64,000 nucleotides of DNA from NCBI GenBank assembly GCA_014055525.1, contig WIAH01000002.1, positions 62,001-126,000 of the forward strand, in the 5' to 3' direction. A model generated the notes under the pieces. That model saw nothing but the letters and a program-made list of their open reading frames with translations, had not been told where the DNA came from and ran no database searches. A program made the position numbers and the translations under genes. Each line of letters starts with the position of its first letter. Positions within the stretch are counted from its first letter, which is position 1. Source of the DNA: Nitrospira sp. CR1.3. Its GTDB lineage: Bacteria > Nitrospirota > Nitrospiria > Nitrospirales > Nitrospiraceae. Below are positions 8,710 through 17,327 of the stretch, piece after piece.

Positions 8710-10032
8710 TCAAAAGGCCCGTTCTTGCGTCGGATCGAACGGGCGTCCCGCAGGCGTATAGCATGACACGCCGCTCCAATGGCCACCGGCGCCGGTGCAG
8801 ACCTGCCCACCGGCATTCTTCCCCCAGTCACGTAAGACCTCGGCCTCCATCTCGTTGTAGCGCGCTCTCAGCCAGGCAGTCCGTTCATTTGAATTCTTGA
8901 ACGTGATGCCCTTCGGTTCGAGGCACATGCCGAAAAACTTCTCTCGCTCCCACTCGCTGCGATAACCGATGCAGTTCTGAGATTTTCGCAAATAATAGGC
9001 GAACCAGCGGGCAAAGGCATCGTCTTGGTCCGCGGCCTTATCGTAGAGGGCGATGGCCTTGGCCCGGTCCATCGGCACGGCCATGCCAAAGTGAAAGAGC
9101 CGGCCCGCACAATTGAGGCCGAGTGGATGAAACTGCCGCGCCGATTTTTCGCACCAGCTGCGCATCTCTTCCCAATTCTCCGTCACGCCATCCCCGTTTT
9201 CGTAGGCCAACCCCAGCTGTGCTTGGCCTGCTGGATCGCCCCGTTCGGCGGCAACGCGGAATAGACGTGCGGCTTCTTTATCGTCTTTCGTGACACCTAA
9301 CCCTTGATAGTAGTGCTGGCCCAGGACGACCGTCGCAGCCAGGTTCCCGAGCTCGCTCGCTTGCCGGTACAACCGGACGCTGGTGGCATAATCTTTTTTC
9401 GTGAAGGCAGCATAAGCGGTGTTTTCGATGTCCTGCCCCGGCCGCTGGTACGTACCGCGAGCCGTCCGCATCAACTCCTTCTTGGCATCGATACTCCCGG
9501 CCGCCGCCGCCTTGTCCAGCCACATTTTCGCCTGCTGCGCGTCAGCCTTCACACCCTTCCCCGTCGTGTACAAACGAAAGACGTTGAACATAGCGTCAGC
9601 AGAGCCGCGCTCCGCCGCACGCTGATACAGAGCGAACGCTTTCCCGGCATCGGTCTCCACGCCGTGACCCTTCTCGTATTGATAGGCCAGCGCGACCAGC
9701 GCGCCCACATGCCCCTGCTTTGCCGCCATCTCGTACCACTGCGCCGCACGAACCGGATCGCGTGGCAACGGGCTAGGCTGAAACCAATACCCGAGGCCGA
9801 CACAGTATTGTTCGTCCGGGTTGCTCGTCCGAGGAGGAGGATCGTCTTTTTTGAGGGTCTTGAGATATCCCAGATGGCAGGCCCGTTGATCTTCGCGGAC
9901 GCTTGCCAGTGCTGATGTAGAGGCAATGCCGGTGAGCAGCAGAGCCACCAGCCCGAAGCCGAACCATCGTGGATTTGAATTGTGCCGTTCGCTCGTAGAG
10001 TTGCGTGACATGTCAGGAGAGCGACTCGACAT
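8710..10032 (-). CDS. Exported Sel1-repeat protein (third of three)
   Basis: Encodes 440 residues. The ATG at 10032 follows AGAGG at a fair distance; the ATG at 10080 lacks one. A 27-residue charged N-terminus precedes the hydrophobic core of a signal peptide (cleavage near ALA-SVRE). The mature protein has two blocks of Sel1 repeats (about residues 60-170 and 195-330), for example GYWFQPSPLPRDPVRAAQWY and AAKQGHVGALVALAYQYEKG. The C-terminal part, about residues 340-440, has Cys residues that could pair and shares the pattern FKNSNERTAWLR with the FNNSTERMTYLR stretch of the protein at 6110-7336, showing common ancestry beyond the repeats. Probably periplasmic. Confidence 0.87.
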   Translation of the reverse strand: MSSRSPDMSRNSTSERHNSNPRWFGFGLVALLLTGIASTSALASVREDQRACHLGYLKTLKKDDPPPRTSNPDEQYCVGLGYWFQPSPLPRDPVRAAQWYEMAAKQGHVGALVALAYQYEKGHGVETDAGKAFALYQRAAERGSADAMFNVFRLYTTGKGVKADAQQAKMWLDKAAAAGSIDAKKELMRTARGTYQRPGQDIENTAYAAFTKKDYATSVRLYRQASELGNLAATVVLGQHYYQGLGVTKDDKEAARLFRVAAERGDPAGQAQLGLAYENGDGVTENWEEMRSWCEKSARQFHPLGLNCAGRLFHFGMAVPMDRAKAIALYDKAADQDDAFARWFAYYLRKSQNCIGYRSEWEREKFFGMCLEPKGITFKNSNERTAWLRARYNEMEAEVLRDWGKNAGGQVCTGAGGHWSGVSCYTPAGRPFDPTQERAF

Positions 10033-10080
10033 GGGAAACCTCTTGAGGAATGAAGAGGGAAATGAGACTACTGATGGCAC

Positions 10081-10346
10081 TTTCTTGTGTCAATCAAGTT
10101 TCTGCCATTACCCCTCTTTGGAGGGGGTGCGTTGTCTCTCCGATTCTTTCCATGGTAACGGTTTCCACCCGGCAAACAGACGAGGTATCGCATGAATCGC
10201 CACCTCCTTCATTTCATCGATCGATTGACGCGAGGAAACCGCACCTGGCCTCTCCTACATCCAAGATGAATGGTTCTTGCGGTACTCCAGATCGAATGGA
10301 TGCCTGGATGGTCAGTAGCAAGGAGACGCCCTTCGAGGTGAGAATC
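10081..10346. other. Intergenic region before surface-protein remnant
   Basis: This 266-base stretch lies upstream of the Sel1 gene (minus) and the remnant starting at 10347 (plus). It holds no convincing gene. A weak TGGCAC-type box at 10077-10082 lacks the GC of a sigma-54 -12 element, so I do not call it a promoter. Confidence 0.4.
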
Positions 10347-10845
10347 ATGAAATGCCCACGACTTCTGACTTCCCTCATCGCAATAACTGTTCTGCCGTTC
10401 TTTTGCATTGAAGAAGCGGCAGCGCGCTTTGATCCCGCCCGTCGGCGCGGCCTGCAGTTTCAATCCGGCAACGGTAACTCCGGCAGGCGGCCCGATCAAT
10501 ACGACCCTGACGATCACCACGAACGGAGGGTCTGTGGCGCTTCTCTCGCCCAGCGGTTCCTCGACGATGTTTGCTTCTCTCCTGACTCCCATTGTGCTGG
10601 TGCTGATAGGTCTCCTCCTGTACCGCCGACCCGTCGATCGTCACAATCTGTGGACGGGAATGCTGCTCATGTTGGTCATCGCCACGGCCAGTTGCAGCAG
10701 TAGCGATTCCTCTGCTCCCCCGCCGAACGGTTCCGGCGGGATACCTGCTGCCGGAACCCCCGCCGGGAGTTCGAATGTAACCGTGACGGCTTCGTCAGCC
10801 TCCGGCAATAGCACCGTGCCAATCACGTTGAACGTGACGCGCTGA
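10347..10845 (+). pseudogene. Remnant of a large Ig-like-repeat surface protein, frameshifted and internally deleted
   Basis: An ATG at 10347 begins a signal peptide (MKCPRLLTSLIAITVLPF, then IEEAAAR) in one frame. From about 10430 the only sensible reading is in the next frame: CSFNPATVTPAGG, then a hydrophobic segment LLTPIVLVLIGLLLYRR, a second hydrophobic segment ending in ATASC, and finally GTPAGSSNVTVTASSASG with a last beta strand, stop at 10843-10845. That order, a last Ig-like domain split by a membrane segment, RR, and a short Cys-containing stretch followed by a PAG-type beta hairpin, is one I know from the C-termini of large bacterial Ig-repeat surface proteins. The second frame opens only at 10387, after a TAA. 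I infer an internal deletion joined signal peptide and C-terminus out of frame. Confidence 0.55.
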
Positions 10846-10869
10846 GGAAAAGACAGTCAAGTCACGTTC

Positions 10870-10898
10870 TTGACAGACTATTATAGAAAGCACATTAT
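10870..10898 (+). promoter_or_regulatory. Sigma-70-type promoter candidate
   Basis: A consensus TTGACA at 10870-10875 is followed 17 bases later by CATTAT at 10893-10898, close to TATAAT. It faces the small membrane protein at 11204, about 300 bases away, with a repeat element between, so it may instead be an orphan of the decayed gene upstream. Confidence 0.35.
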
Positions 10899-10919
10899 TC
10901 GCGGTGAATGAAGCAGCCG

Positions 10920-11040
10920 TTCAAAAAAACCTCAGGTAAGGCTGCAGCGAGCGTGAGGCCAGTCGTACATAGTCTCGTACGTTGAGCCTCTGAGCGATGC
11001 GAGAACGAAGCGGGAGGGCTTTTTCAACAGACTGCTAGAG
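10920..11040. repeat. Intergenic repeat-like element with GGCTTTTTCAACAG end
   Basis: The stretch from the AAAAAAC tract near 10925 to ACTGCTAG near 11038 contains GCAGCC/GGCTGC arms, a CGTAC/GTACG hairpin in the middle, and ends with GGGCTTTTTCAACAGACTG. From memory this layout resembles short non-coding repeats scattered in Nitrospira genomes. Only one full copy is in the window; a partial match to the tail (TTTTTTCAACAG, minus strand) lies near 23155-23170. Repeat status is therefore inference. Confidence 0.4.
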
Positions 11041-11111
11041 AGGCCGCACGCATGGAACCGGGGTAACCCTGGCAATTCCAACGAGACTGAGTCGTTCAGG
11101 TACCCAGTAAT

Positions 11112-11141
11112 GCCCTCGCGGCAGGAATGCGCCGCGAGGGC
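11112..11141. terminator. Perfect 11-bp hairpin, terminator-like
   Basis: GCCCTCGCGGC and its exact reverse complement GCCGCGAGGGC are separated by 8 bases. There is no T-run after it on either strand. It lies about 60 bases before the gene at 11204, so it could also be a leader structure. Confidence 0.35.
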
Positions 11142-11203
11142 GTTCGCGTCTTCGACACCCTTCTATCGCCCACGGGAATATTCACCTACTCAAGGAGGAG
11201 TGT

Positions 11204-11428
11204 ATGAGACCGGTGCTGATCTTACTGCTGGGACTGTTCGCCTGGTGGCCCACCTTCGCATTGGCGGAAGGAGCCGGAGGAGGCTATCGCGGAATCGGGT
11301 CCATGTACTACACGCTTATCTGGGTTGTACTCTCCTACGGCTTGTACGACACATTCGGGAAAACCGCTCTGTACGTCGGCGCTCCGATCCTAGCGGTCAT
11401 CGCGTACTTTCTGCTGCCTCCTGCATAA
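11204..11428 (+). CDS. Small membrane protein, 74 residues
   Basis: The ATG has AAGGAGG seven bases upstream, a strong ribosome site. Residues 1-22 form a signal peptide or first membrane segment (cleavage possible after ALA), then a Gly-rich loop with a YY pair, then two further hydrophobic helices at about 35-50 and 54-72. No known family is recognised. A perfect hairpin (11448-11474) follows the stop. Its strong translation signal argues that this is a real gene in spite of its size. Confidence 0.7.
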   Translation: MRPVLILLLGLFAWWPTFALAEGAGGGYRGIGSMYYTLIWVVLSYGLYDTFGKTALYVGAPILAVIAYFLLPPA

Positions 11429-11447
11429 GGAATCGGGCGCCACGGCT

Positions 11448-11474
11448 TGAGGGAGACGGGATGCGTCTCCCTCA
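11448..11474 (+). terminator. Perfect 10-bp hairpin after the small membrane protein gene
   Basis: TGAGGGAGAC and GTCTCCCTCA pair exactly around a 7-base loop, 20 bases after the stop codon at 11428. No clear T-run follows, so an intrinsic terminator is likely but not certain. It could serve as an end signal for the convergent acetolactate synthase gene as well. Confidence 0.45.
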
Positions 11475-11574
11475 GCCACGAATCACTGCCGCGGCAGGCG
11501 AAGAATGGGCTGAAGCGGTGCAAGGCTTGGATTGTGGCTGGGGGGAAAATCTTCCACTGAGCACGCCGGCGAAT

Positions 11575-13215
11575 TCATCGCGGAAGAGCCTTCAAGCGTT
11601 CTGTCAACCGGAGATTCTCTCCGTAATCAACCGGGCAATCGATGATCGCCGGTACCGCGCTCTCCAGCGCTTCCATGAGGATGGGTCGAAGCTCCGACAG
11701 CTCCGTCACCCGATACCCAGAGGCGCCGAAACTTTGCGCAAAGCGCACAAGATCGGGGTTGCCGAAATCCACTGAAGCAGTCCGGCCGAACCGCACCATC
11801 TGTTTCCAGCGGATGACGCCGTACCCGTCGTCGCGCCAGACAAGAATCGCCAGAGGAAGGCGCAGCCGCACCGCTGTCTCCAACTCCTGAGAATTCATCA
11901 GAAATCCTCCGTCTCCCGTCACCGCTAGCACACGCCGGTCCGGATACAACAACTTTGCGGCGATCGCCCCCGGCAGGGCCAGCCCCATTGCGGCGAATCC
12001 ATTGGAGATGATGCAGGAGTTAGAAACTTCGCAGGGAAACATGCGGGACATCCAGAGCTTGTGTGCGCCGACATCGCAGATGATCTGATCATCGGATTTG
12101 AGGACTGCGCGCAGCTCCCTTATGAGAGACTGCGGCCTGACCGGCCAGGAGGGATTGCCCATCGACTCTGCCTCAAATCCATCAATGACGGTTTTTCTGG
12201 CACCGCGCGCCCATGCAGAAGGGAACGTGGTCAAACCCTCCGCCACATGGTCCAGCGATAGACGAATGTCCCCCAGCACGCCGACCTCGATGATGTAATG
12301 CTCATCGACTTCGGCGGGCGACACATCGATATGCACGATGCGCTTGTCGCGCCGTGCATTCCAGAAACAGGGCGCATATTCCACAAAATCGTACCCGACG
12401 GCGATTACGACGTCCGCCTGTTCCATGACAACTGCCGCATAATCCCTGGCTTGAAGCCCGAGCGTGTAGAGTGATAGCGGATCGCTGTCCGGGACGACGC
12501 CTTTCGCCATGAATGTGTGCAACACGGGAATCTGCAACTGCCTGGCAAACTGTCGGACCTCGTCGTGCGCCCTGCCTCGAATCACGCCGTTCCCGGCCAG
12601 GATCACGGGGCGCTGCGCCACCCCGATCGCTTGGATCGCCCTTTCGACTTGTTTGGGGGAGGGTTCGGGCGCCACCGGTGCTTGAACGAACAAGGGCTCC
12701 AGTTTTCCGTCGTCACCGATCAGCTCGTCTGCTACATCTTCAGGCAATTCCAAATGCGTGGCACCCGGTTTTTCAGTTTGGGCGATCTTGAAAGCTTTGC
12801 GGACCGCCTCCGGAATGACCTCTCCCTTCGGGATGGACGTATTCCACTTGGTGACGGGCTTCAGCATGGACATGATGTCGATATACTGATGGGATTCCTT
12901 GTGGCGCCGATTGAGCGAGACCTGACCGGTGATGGCTACGAGAGGTGCCCGGTCCAGGTAGGCGTCTACGATTCCGGTCATGAGGTTGGTTGCACCGGGT
13001 CCCAGGGTCGAAAGGCAAACCCCCGCCTTCCTGCTCAATCGCCCATAGACATCCGCCATGAAGGCCGCGCCCTGCTCGTGCCTCGTTTCGATCACGCGAA
13101 TGCGAGAATCCAGTAGCGCATCGGAGAGCTCCAGCGTTTCCTCGCCGGGCACGCCGAAAACACACCGGACGTCCTCGTTTTCCAGGCAGCGAACCACTAG
13201 CTCAGCTGCTTTCAT
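11575..13215 (-). CDS. Acetolactate synthase large subunit, catabolic (AlsS) type
   Basis: Encodes 546 residues, the normal size of this thiamine-diphosphate enzyme family, which condenses two pyruvates to 2-acetolactate and CO2. Visible marks are the N-terminal VFGVPGEETLELSDAL with the catalytic Glu near residue 48 (ETRHEQGAAFMADVYGRLS), the conserved HKESHQYIDIMSMLKPVTKW stretch, and the diphosphate/Mg motif starting GDGGFLMNSQELETAV, with the distal part reading DDGYG where NDNSYG is more usual. The HKESHQ and PVTKW segments match the AlsS-like branch rather than IlvB. No small regulatory subunit lies next to it, which also fits the unregulated type. The ATG at 13215 has GAGAGG upstream. 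In vivo role, branched-chain synthesis or acetoin formation, cannot be decided here. Confidence 0.85.
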   Translation of the reverse strand: MKAAELVVRCLENEDVRCVFGVPGEETLELSDALLDSRIRVIETRHEQGAAFMADVYGRLSRKAGVCLSTLGPGATNLMTGIVDAYLDRAPLVAITGQVSLNRRHKESHQYIDIMSMLKPVTKWNTSIPKGEVIPEAVRKAFKIAQTEKPGATHLELPEDVADELIGDDGKLEPLFVQAPVAPEPSPKQVERAIQAIGVAQRPVILAGNGVIRGRAHDEVRQFARQLQIPVLHTFMAKGVVPDSDPLSLYTLGLQARDYAAVVMEQADVVIAVGYDFVEYAPCFWNARRDKRIVHIDVSPAEVDEHYIIEVGVLGDIRLSLDHVAEGLTTFPSAWARGARKTVIDGFEAESMGNPSWPVRPQSLIRELRAVLKSDDQIICDVGAHKLWMSRMFPCEVSNSCIISNGFAAMGLALPGAIAAKLLYPDRRVLAVTGDGGFLMNSQELETAVRLRLPLAILVWRDDGYGVIRWKQMVRFGRTASVDFGNPDLVRFAQSFGASGYRVTELSELRPILMEALESAVPAIIDCPVDYGENLRLTERLKALPR

Positions 13216-13429
13216 ACCGGTGGCCTCTCTTCACCGAGGAGAACCTCATTGTAACAGCGTTCTCAAGCAGATGTGACCAAGCTGCGGCGCATGGAAACCT
13301 GCCGCGGCCGTGGAGATGCCGAGCCCCGGTTTTCAGCAACCCTCTTTCCTGTGTTCCGGCAGACCAGCACTGCCACAGGCCACCGCCCACCATGAGAGAT
13401 CTTGATACGACCGCGCGGGACCTGTCCGC

Positions 13430-13813
13430 CTATGCGGATTTCCTAGCTGCGTCGACGCTCCAGATGCCGGAGCCGTGAGCGGAGATATAGAGAAAGACGA
13501 AACAGTAGAGCGCGGCCAGTTCGCCCATATTCTGGATCGGCAATGGCGCCTGCATTCCATGGACCATCCAATAGGCAGATGCCATCAGCCCGCTGCACAG
13601 GAACGCCGCCCACCCGGTCATGAATCCGATCATCACAAGGGTTCCGCCAATCAGTTCAATTGGCCCGGCGATGGTAATGACGAAGGATGGCAGTTGCATC
13701 GGGGGTGGCATGGGCACGCTGAACAGTTTCTGTGTGCCGTGCCAGAGGAACAAGAAGCCCGTCACGATGCGCATCAGAGCGTAGGTCTGCTGGGCATAGG
13801 CATGCATGAACAT
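13430..13813 (-). CDS. DoxX-family membrane protein
   Basis: Encodes 127 residues. The ATG at 13813 follows GAGGAGG at five bases; an upstream in-frame ATG at 13855 would place the ribosome site inside the gene. Four hydrophobic helices and the motif LRIVTGFLFLWHGTQKLF (in sequence MRIVTGFLFLWHG) near the N-terminus, plus a second block PIELIGGTLVMIGFMTGWAA, are typical of DoxX/DoxD-like proteins. These are inner-membrane proteins linked to quinone-dependent oxidation or redox stress; the substrate of this one is unknown. It stands alone on the minus strand between acetolactate synthase and a HEAT-repeat gene. Confidence 0.85.
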   Translation of the reverse strand: MFMHAYAQQTYALMRIVTGFLFLWHGTQKLFSVPMPPPMQLPSFVITIAGPIELIGGTLVMIGFMTGWAAFLCSGLMASAYWMVHGMQAPLPIQNMGELAALYCFVFLYISAHGSGIWSVDAARKSA

Positions 13814-14003
13814 GGGCACCTCCTCGTCGCGTGATGGGAATCTTATCGAGATCAACTCAAACGGCGGCCTCAGGCTACCGCCTTAGGGAAGGTCTGTCAA
13901 CGCTGGTGAGCGGAGTAGATCTTATATCCCCTTCATCTCCTTGCCCTTGAGACGCCTGCAGAAATTCGGGCGAAATTTCCGACGCGAGCCACAGGATCGC
14001 GAA

Positions 14004-14933
14004 TCAGTTGCTCGAACGATTGGCCTGTCTCCTGAGGACGGCTGCTGCAGCTTCTCGTACATCGGCATCGGAATCTTCCAGAGCCACATGCCTCATCACC
14101 GGCTCGACGGACGGAGCATCGAACTCGCTGAGGGCAATGACTGCCTTCAGCCTAAGGCGACGACTGGGATGGGACAAGAGCCGTACAAGGAGGTCAATCG
14201 CTCGCGCATCTTTGAGTCGCCCCAACTCCTCAACGCCGTTTTCCTGCGCGACCTCTGCGAAGTGAAGATCGAGGTCCGGAAAGGTCTCTGCCGGTGACAG
14301 GAGCGTGTCAAGAGGGGTTCCCTCCCGCGGGTGTCGTTCCCGATCGAACTGTCGATCCATGGCCAGAATGAGCCCTCCCGTTCTGTCCATTCTGGCATCA
14401 GTCCATCCTCGAATGAGATAGCCCAAATAATAGAAATAGGAATTCGTCTCGAAGCGCTCCACGACTTCCACATAGGGAGCGGTAATCATTTCCGCATAGG
14501 CCGGCGACTCGTGAATGTTCCCCGAGAGCACAGAACCGAACTGAGGATCCATCAGCAGGAACTCGCATTCGATCTCCGTGCCGTACGAGTTGATTGAAAT
14601 TTGTTTCCCTCGAATTTCCCGATACTCCACCTTCAGCGCCAAATCGTGCGGCGTCTCAGGATCCTCCGTCACGACAAATCCAGCCGAGGCCAGTTTCATT
14701 TTCACTGAGGGAACAATTCCGAAGGAAATCCGCCCGCGAGGCCTCCAGGTGGATGCATGAACGTCCAGGTACACGACCGCCGCCTTGGATAGTTCGGCAC
14801 TATCAAGGGAACGTGGTTCTGAGTCGGCCGCGTACGTCGGAGCAGGTGTCGCCAGACCGATAAGAGAGAGCAGGAGGAGAAGGAGCGGCCTCCTCCTGCT
14901 CCAGAGCGTTGAAGCGCAATCAGCCGCCTTCAT
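14004..14933 (-). CDS. Exported HEAT-repeat protein
   Basis: Encodes 309 residues. The ATG at 14933 overlaps the stop of the methyltransferase gene by four bases (ATGA), so translation is probably coupled. A signal peptide with a long Leu run ([18 protein letters not shown]) is cleaved near YAA-DSE. The middle of about 180 residues is a mixed alpha/beta domain of unknown family, with regular strands ([20 protein letters not shown]). The last 75 residues carry HEAT-like repeats ([20 protein letters not shown], then [20 protein letters not shown]). HEAT repeats usually bind other proteins. An upstream start at 15017 is rejected because it lies inside the preceding gene and buries the signal peptide. 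Confidence 0.75.
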   Translation of the reverse strand: MKAADCASTLWSRRRPLLLLLLSLIGLATPAPTYAADSEPRSLDSAELSKAAVVYLDVHASTWRPRGRISFGIVPSVKMKLASAGFVVTEDPETPHDLALKVEYREIRGKQISINSYGTEIECEFLLMDPQFGSVLSGNIHESPAYAEMITAPYVEVVERFETNSYFYYLGYLIRGWTDARMDRTGGLILAMDRQFDRERHPREGTPLDTLLSPAETFPDLDLHFAEVAQENGVEELGRLKDARAIDLLVRLLSHPSRRLRLKAVIALSEFDAPSVEPVMRHVALEDSDADVREAAAAVLRRQANRSSN

Positions 14934-15943
14934 TTCATCCCTACCACCATGCTGTCCGGACCGACCAGCCGCTCCACTTTCGTGCGCGTGAACCCGACCT
15001 CTTTCATCCATCTGCAACAGTCCGCGCCGGTGAAGTCGAACCCCCCCGGCGTTTCGATGAGCATGTTCAAACTCATCAGAAGTCCGAAGGCATTCTTCTT
15101 CCGGCCGTCGTCGATCAACGCCTCATGCACGATCAGCGCGCCGCGCGGCGGCAGCGCATCATAAGCCTTCCGCAACAGCATCAGCTTTTCATCCAAGTTC
15201 CAGTCGTGGAGAATGTGCCCCATGATCAGCACATCGGTTCGTGGAAGCGGTTCCTTGAAGAAATCGCCGGGGTGAAAGCGCAGCCGCTGTGACAGCCCCT
15301 TCGCCTTCGCGTAGGCCTCGAATACCGGTCCTACAACCGGCAGGTCCATGCCGGCGCCGGTAAGATGTTTATGAGCCTGAGCGATTTCCACAGCGACGCC
15401 TCCTTGCGCACAGCCGACGTCCACGAAGGTGCGGTGCTGCTTCCAGGGAAACTTCCTGGCGATGACCTGGGCCGGACCGATACTCAGGCCGGTCATGGCC
15501 TTGAGGAACCCTTCGAGTCGTTGCGGATCAGCGTAGAGCGTGCCGAAAAAGTCTTCGCCGGTTTTGGCTTCGTTCTGCAGCTTGCCGGTGCGCAACCCTT
15601 CGGTGAGCGATCCCCAGAAACGATAGAGCCTGGCGTTGGCCATCTCCAGAATCCCGCCGACGTAGGAGGGCTTCATCCGATCGAGAAACCGGGCCGTTTC
15701 CGAGGTATTGGCGTAGCGTTTCCCTGTCCGCTTCAGCATGCCAAGCGCCACCAGCGCGTCGAAGAAATCCCGCGCGCTCCGCTGGTGCAGGCCCAACCTT
15801 GTTCTCAAGACCTCCTCTTCAAGCGGGCCTTTCGCCAACTCGGTGAAGAGGCCGAGTTCGATGGCGCTGAGCAGGGCCTTCGAGCCCCAGAATCCCATCC
15901 CGAGCTCCATAATTTTCGCCGAAGCCGGTCGACTTATCGCCAT
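14930..15943 (-). CDS. SAM-dependent O-methyltransferase (acetylserotonin/hydroxyneurosporene-like)
   Basis: Encodes 337 residues. The ATG at 15943 has GGGAGGAAA nearby; the first 23 codons of the longer frame lack a ribosome site. An N-terminal winged-helix dimerisation domain (about residues 10-100, [20 protein letters not shown]) is followed by a class I SAM domain with motif [17 protein letters not shown], an acidic D in GMDLPVVGP and [14 protein letters not shown]. The order and the HILHDW motif match plant and bacterial small-molecule O-methyltransferases. The methylated substrate is unknown; such genes occur in carotenoid, quinone and secondary-metabolite pathways, but no partner enzyme is in the window. 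The overlapping HEAT-repeat gene is its likely operon partner. Confidence 0.87.
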   Translation of the reverse strand: MAISRPASAKIMELGMGFWGSKALLSAIELGLFTELAKGPLEEEVLRTRLGLHQRSARDFFDALVALGMLKRTGKRYANTSETARFLDRMKPSYVGGILEMANARLYRFWGSLTEGLRTGKLQNEAKTGEDFFGTLYADPQRLEGFLKAMTGLSIGPAQVIARKFPWKQHRTFVDVGCAQGGVAVEIAQAHKHLTGAGMDLPVVGPVFEAYAKAKGLSQRLRFHPGDFFKEPLPRTDVLIMGHILHDWNLDEKLMLLRKAYDALPPRGALIVHEALIDDGRKKNAFGLLMSLNMLIETPGGFDFTGADCCRWMKEVGFTRTKVERLVGPDSMVVGMK

Positions 15944-16137
15944 GCATTTCCTCCCTTTCTCAATTGGCAAGCGTAATCCTACCCGCCTCCTCCGCCCATT
16001 TGCGCAGGGCAACGGTGCTGCCGAAACAATTGTGCCGGAGTCGTTATAAGGGCCCTTGTTGCCCTCGGTCGAGCAGCTAAGAAGCTAGCGCGGTCGAACC
16101 GACGTGTGGAGCAGACCGAACCTTACCCCCACGCTCC

Positions 16138-16497
16138 TCACGTCTCCATCATTTCCAAACGCGCATCGAACTCATGCCCGCAGCTGACGCAACGAATGCA
16201 GTCCGATTCAACCGTGAACTCGTCGCTTCTGACGCCCATGCCGCCGCAATCCGGACAGCGCGCAAGGTGAACGCGTTGATCATCAAGCGTCTCGTATTGA
16301 CTACCCCGATAGCAATAGACCGGCTTGCCTTCGAGCGACCATTCGTTGCCCGCATTGTCTACAACCGGCAAGGCGAGATAATGATGCTTCACATATTCTT
16401 CGATGTCGCGTCGGCTCGCGAATCCGTCCTTGATGAATTTCCCCGTCGCGGCTTCATAGAGGGCCTGCTCCTTGACGATCGCTTTCGTCGGTCCCAT
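16138..16497 (-). CDS. Small protein with C-terminal zinc ribbon
   Basis: Encodes 119 residues. The ATG at 16497 is chosen over a GTG one codon upstream because GGAGGTGA sits at a proper distance. The N-terminal 75 residues are helical, then CPDCGG and, after about 15 residues, CIRCVSCG form two Cys pairs of a likely zinc ribbon. No larger domain is recognised. Cytoplasmic. It precedes the CBS gene on the same strand (gap about 60 bases), so a shared transcript is possible. Function could be nucleic-acid or protein binding; this is inference from the zinc ribbon only. Confidence 0.7.
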   Translation of the reverse strand: MGPTKAIVKEQALYEAATGKFIKDGFASRRDIEEYVKHHYLALPVVDNAGNEWSLEGKPVYCYRGSQYETLDDQRVHLARCPDCGGMGVRSDEFTVESDCIRCVSCGHEFDARLEMMET

Positions 16498-16556
16498 CAC
16501 TCACCTCCAAGCTTTAAAGAGCATAGGGCTTATGGTGTATGGTCATCGTGTCTTTG

Positions 16557-17327
16557 TCACACGACACCCGAGTAATATCGCAGGATATTCGAAACAGAAA
16601 TCACGCCGATGATCTGGCCGTCTTGCGCGACGGCCAGGTGTCTCGTGGCCTGCTCCTTCATCAAGCGCACGGCTTCGATCAGCGGGCGATCACCATGAAT
16701 GGCAACCAGAGGAGTTCTCGCGCATTTCCTGACGGGGGTCGTGCCGGGATCGAGTCCGTTGGCCACGACATCGCGCGCGAGGGCGGAGTCGGTGATGAAT
16801 CCCACATAGGTCTGGCTGTCGGTCACGAGGAGCGAGCCCGTTTTCCATTTCTGCATCAGTTGGCCGGCTTCACGCAGGCTGGCCGTTTGAGGAATGCTCC
16901 TGAGATCCGAAGACATGTGCTCCGCGACTTGAGGACCGGTCAGGATCTGCCGGCCCGATTGCGGTTTCTTGGGTTCGGCGGCTCGGCGCGCTTCCAATTC
17001 CGACACGCAACTCTCCAGCACCCTGCTTCGTTGCATCAGGCTTTGCCTCTCGCTGTCCAATCCGACGCTCTCCGGCGCCTCCTCCGTCATGTTCACCAAC
17101 CCGGCCGCCTCGCCCAGTTGCGCATAGTCATAGGCGTCCACCAACGGGGAGGTTTCCCCGAGCAGATCCGCAATCAGACGCTCTGTTTCGAGGTCGAACT
17201 CTTCCAAACTGCGGGTAGGCCTCCCCTTCTTTACATACTGCGCCAGGTCGGCCAGTTGCTTCCGCATGCGCTCGATGCTGCGATCGATTGACATCCTGGG
17301 TTTACTGGGAGTGGTGCGCGCGGCCAT
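16557..17327 (-). CDS. CBS-pair protein with N-terminal helical domain
   Basis: Encodes 256 residues; the ATG has AAGGAGGTG just upstream. Residues 15-45 are basic and helical (SIERMRKQLADLAQYVKKG), residues 60-110 form a predicted coiled-coil, and the C-terminal 130 residues form a tandem CBS domain: LTGPQVAEHMSSDLRSIPQT, GSLLVTDSQTYVGFITDSAL, VAIHGDRPLIEAVRLMKE and HLAVAQDGQIIGVISVSNIL. CBS pairs bind adenine nucleotides and control a partner or an attached domain. The partner is not obvious. Only the zinc-ribbon gene lies close by on the same strand. Confidence 0.82.
   Translation of the reverse strand: MAARTTPSKPRMSIDRSIERMRKQLADLAQYVKKGRPTRSLEEFDLETERLIADLLGETSPLVDAYDYAQLGEAAGLVNMTEEAPESVGLDSERQSLMQRSRVLESCVSELEARRAAEPKKPQSGRQILTGPQVAEHMSSDLRSIPQTASLREAGQLMQKWKTGSLLVTDSQTYVGFITDSALARDVVANGLDPGTTPVRKCARTPLVAIHGDRPLIEAVRLMKEQATRHLAVAQDGQIIGVISVSNILRYYSGVV

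Larger units (their letters stand above)
10846..11203. other. Intergenic region with promoter-like site, repeat and hairpin
   Basis: No gene is visible in these 358 bases. They hold a TTGACA box, an intergenic repeat-like element (about 10920-11040) and a perfect hairpin at 11112-11141, each listed separately. The ribosome site for the next gene (AAGGAGG) lies just before 11204. Confidence 0.5.

Noticed and set aside
10077-10092. A possible sigma-54 promoter TGGCACTTTCTTGT
   Set aside because: After GG there are ten bases, then TG instead of GC, so the -12 element is not met. The downstream gene is only a remnant.
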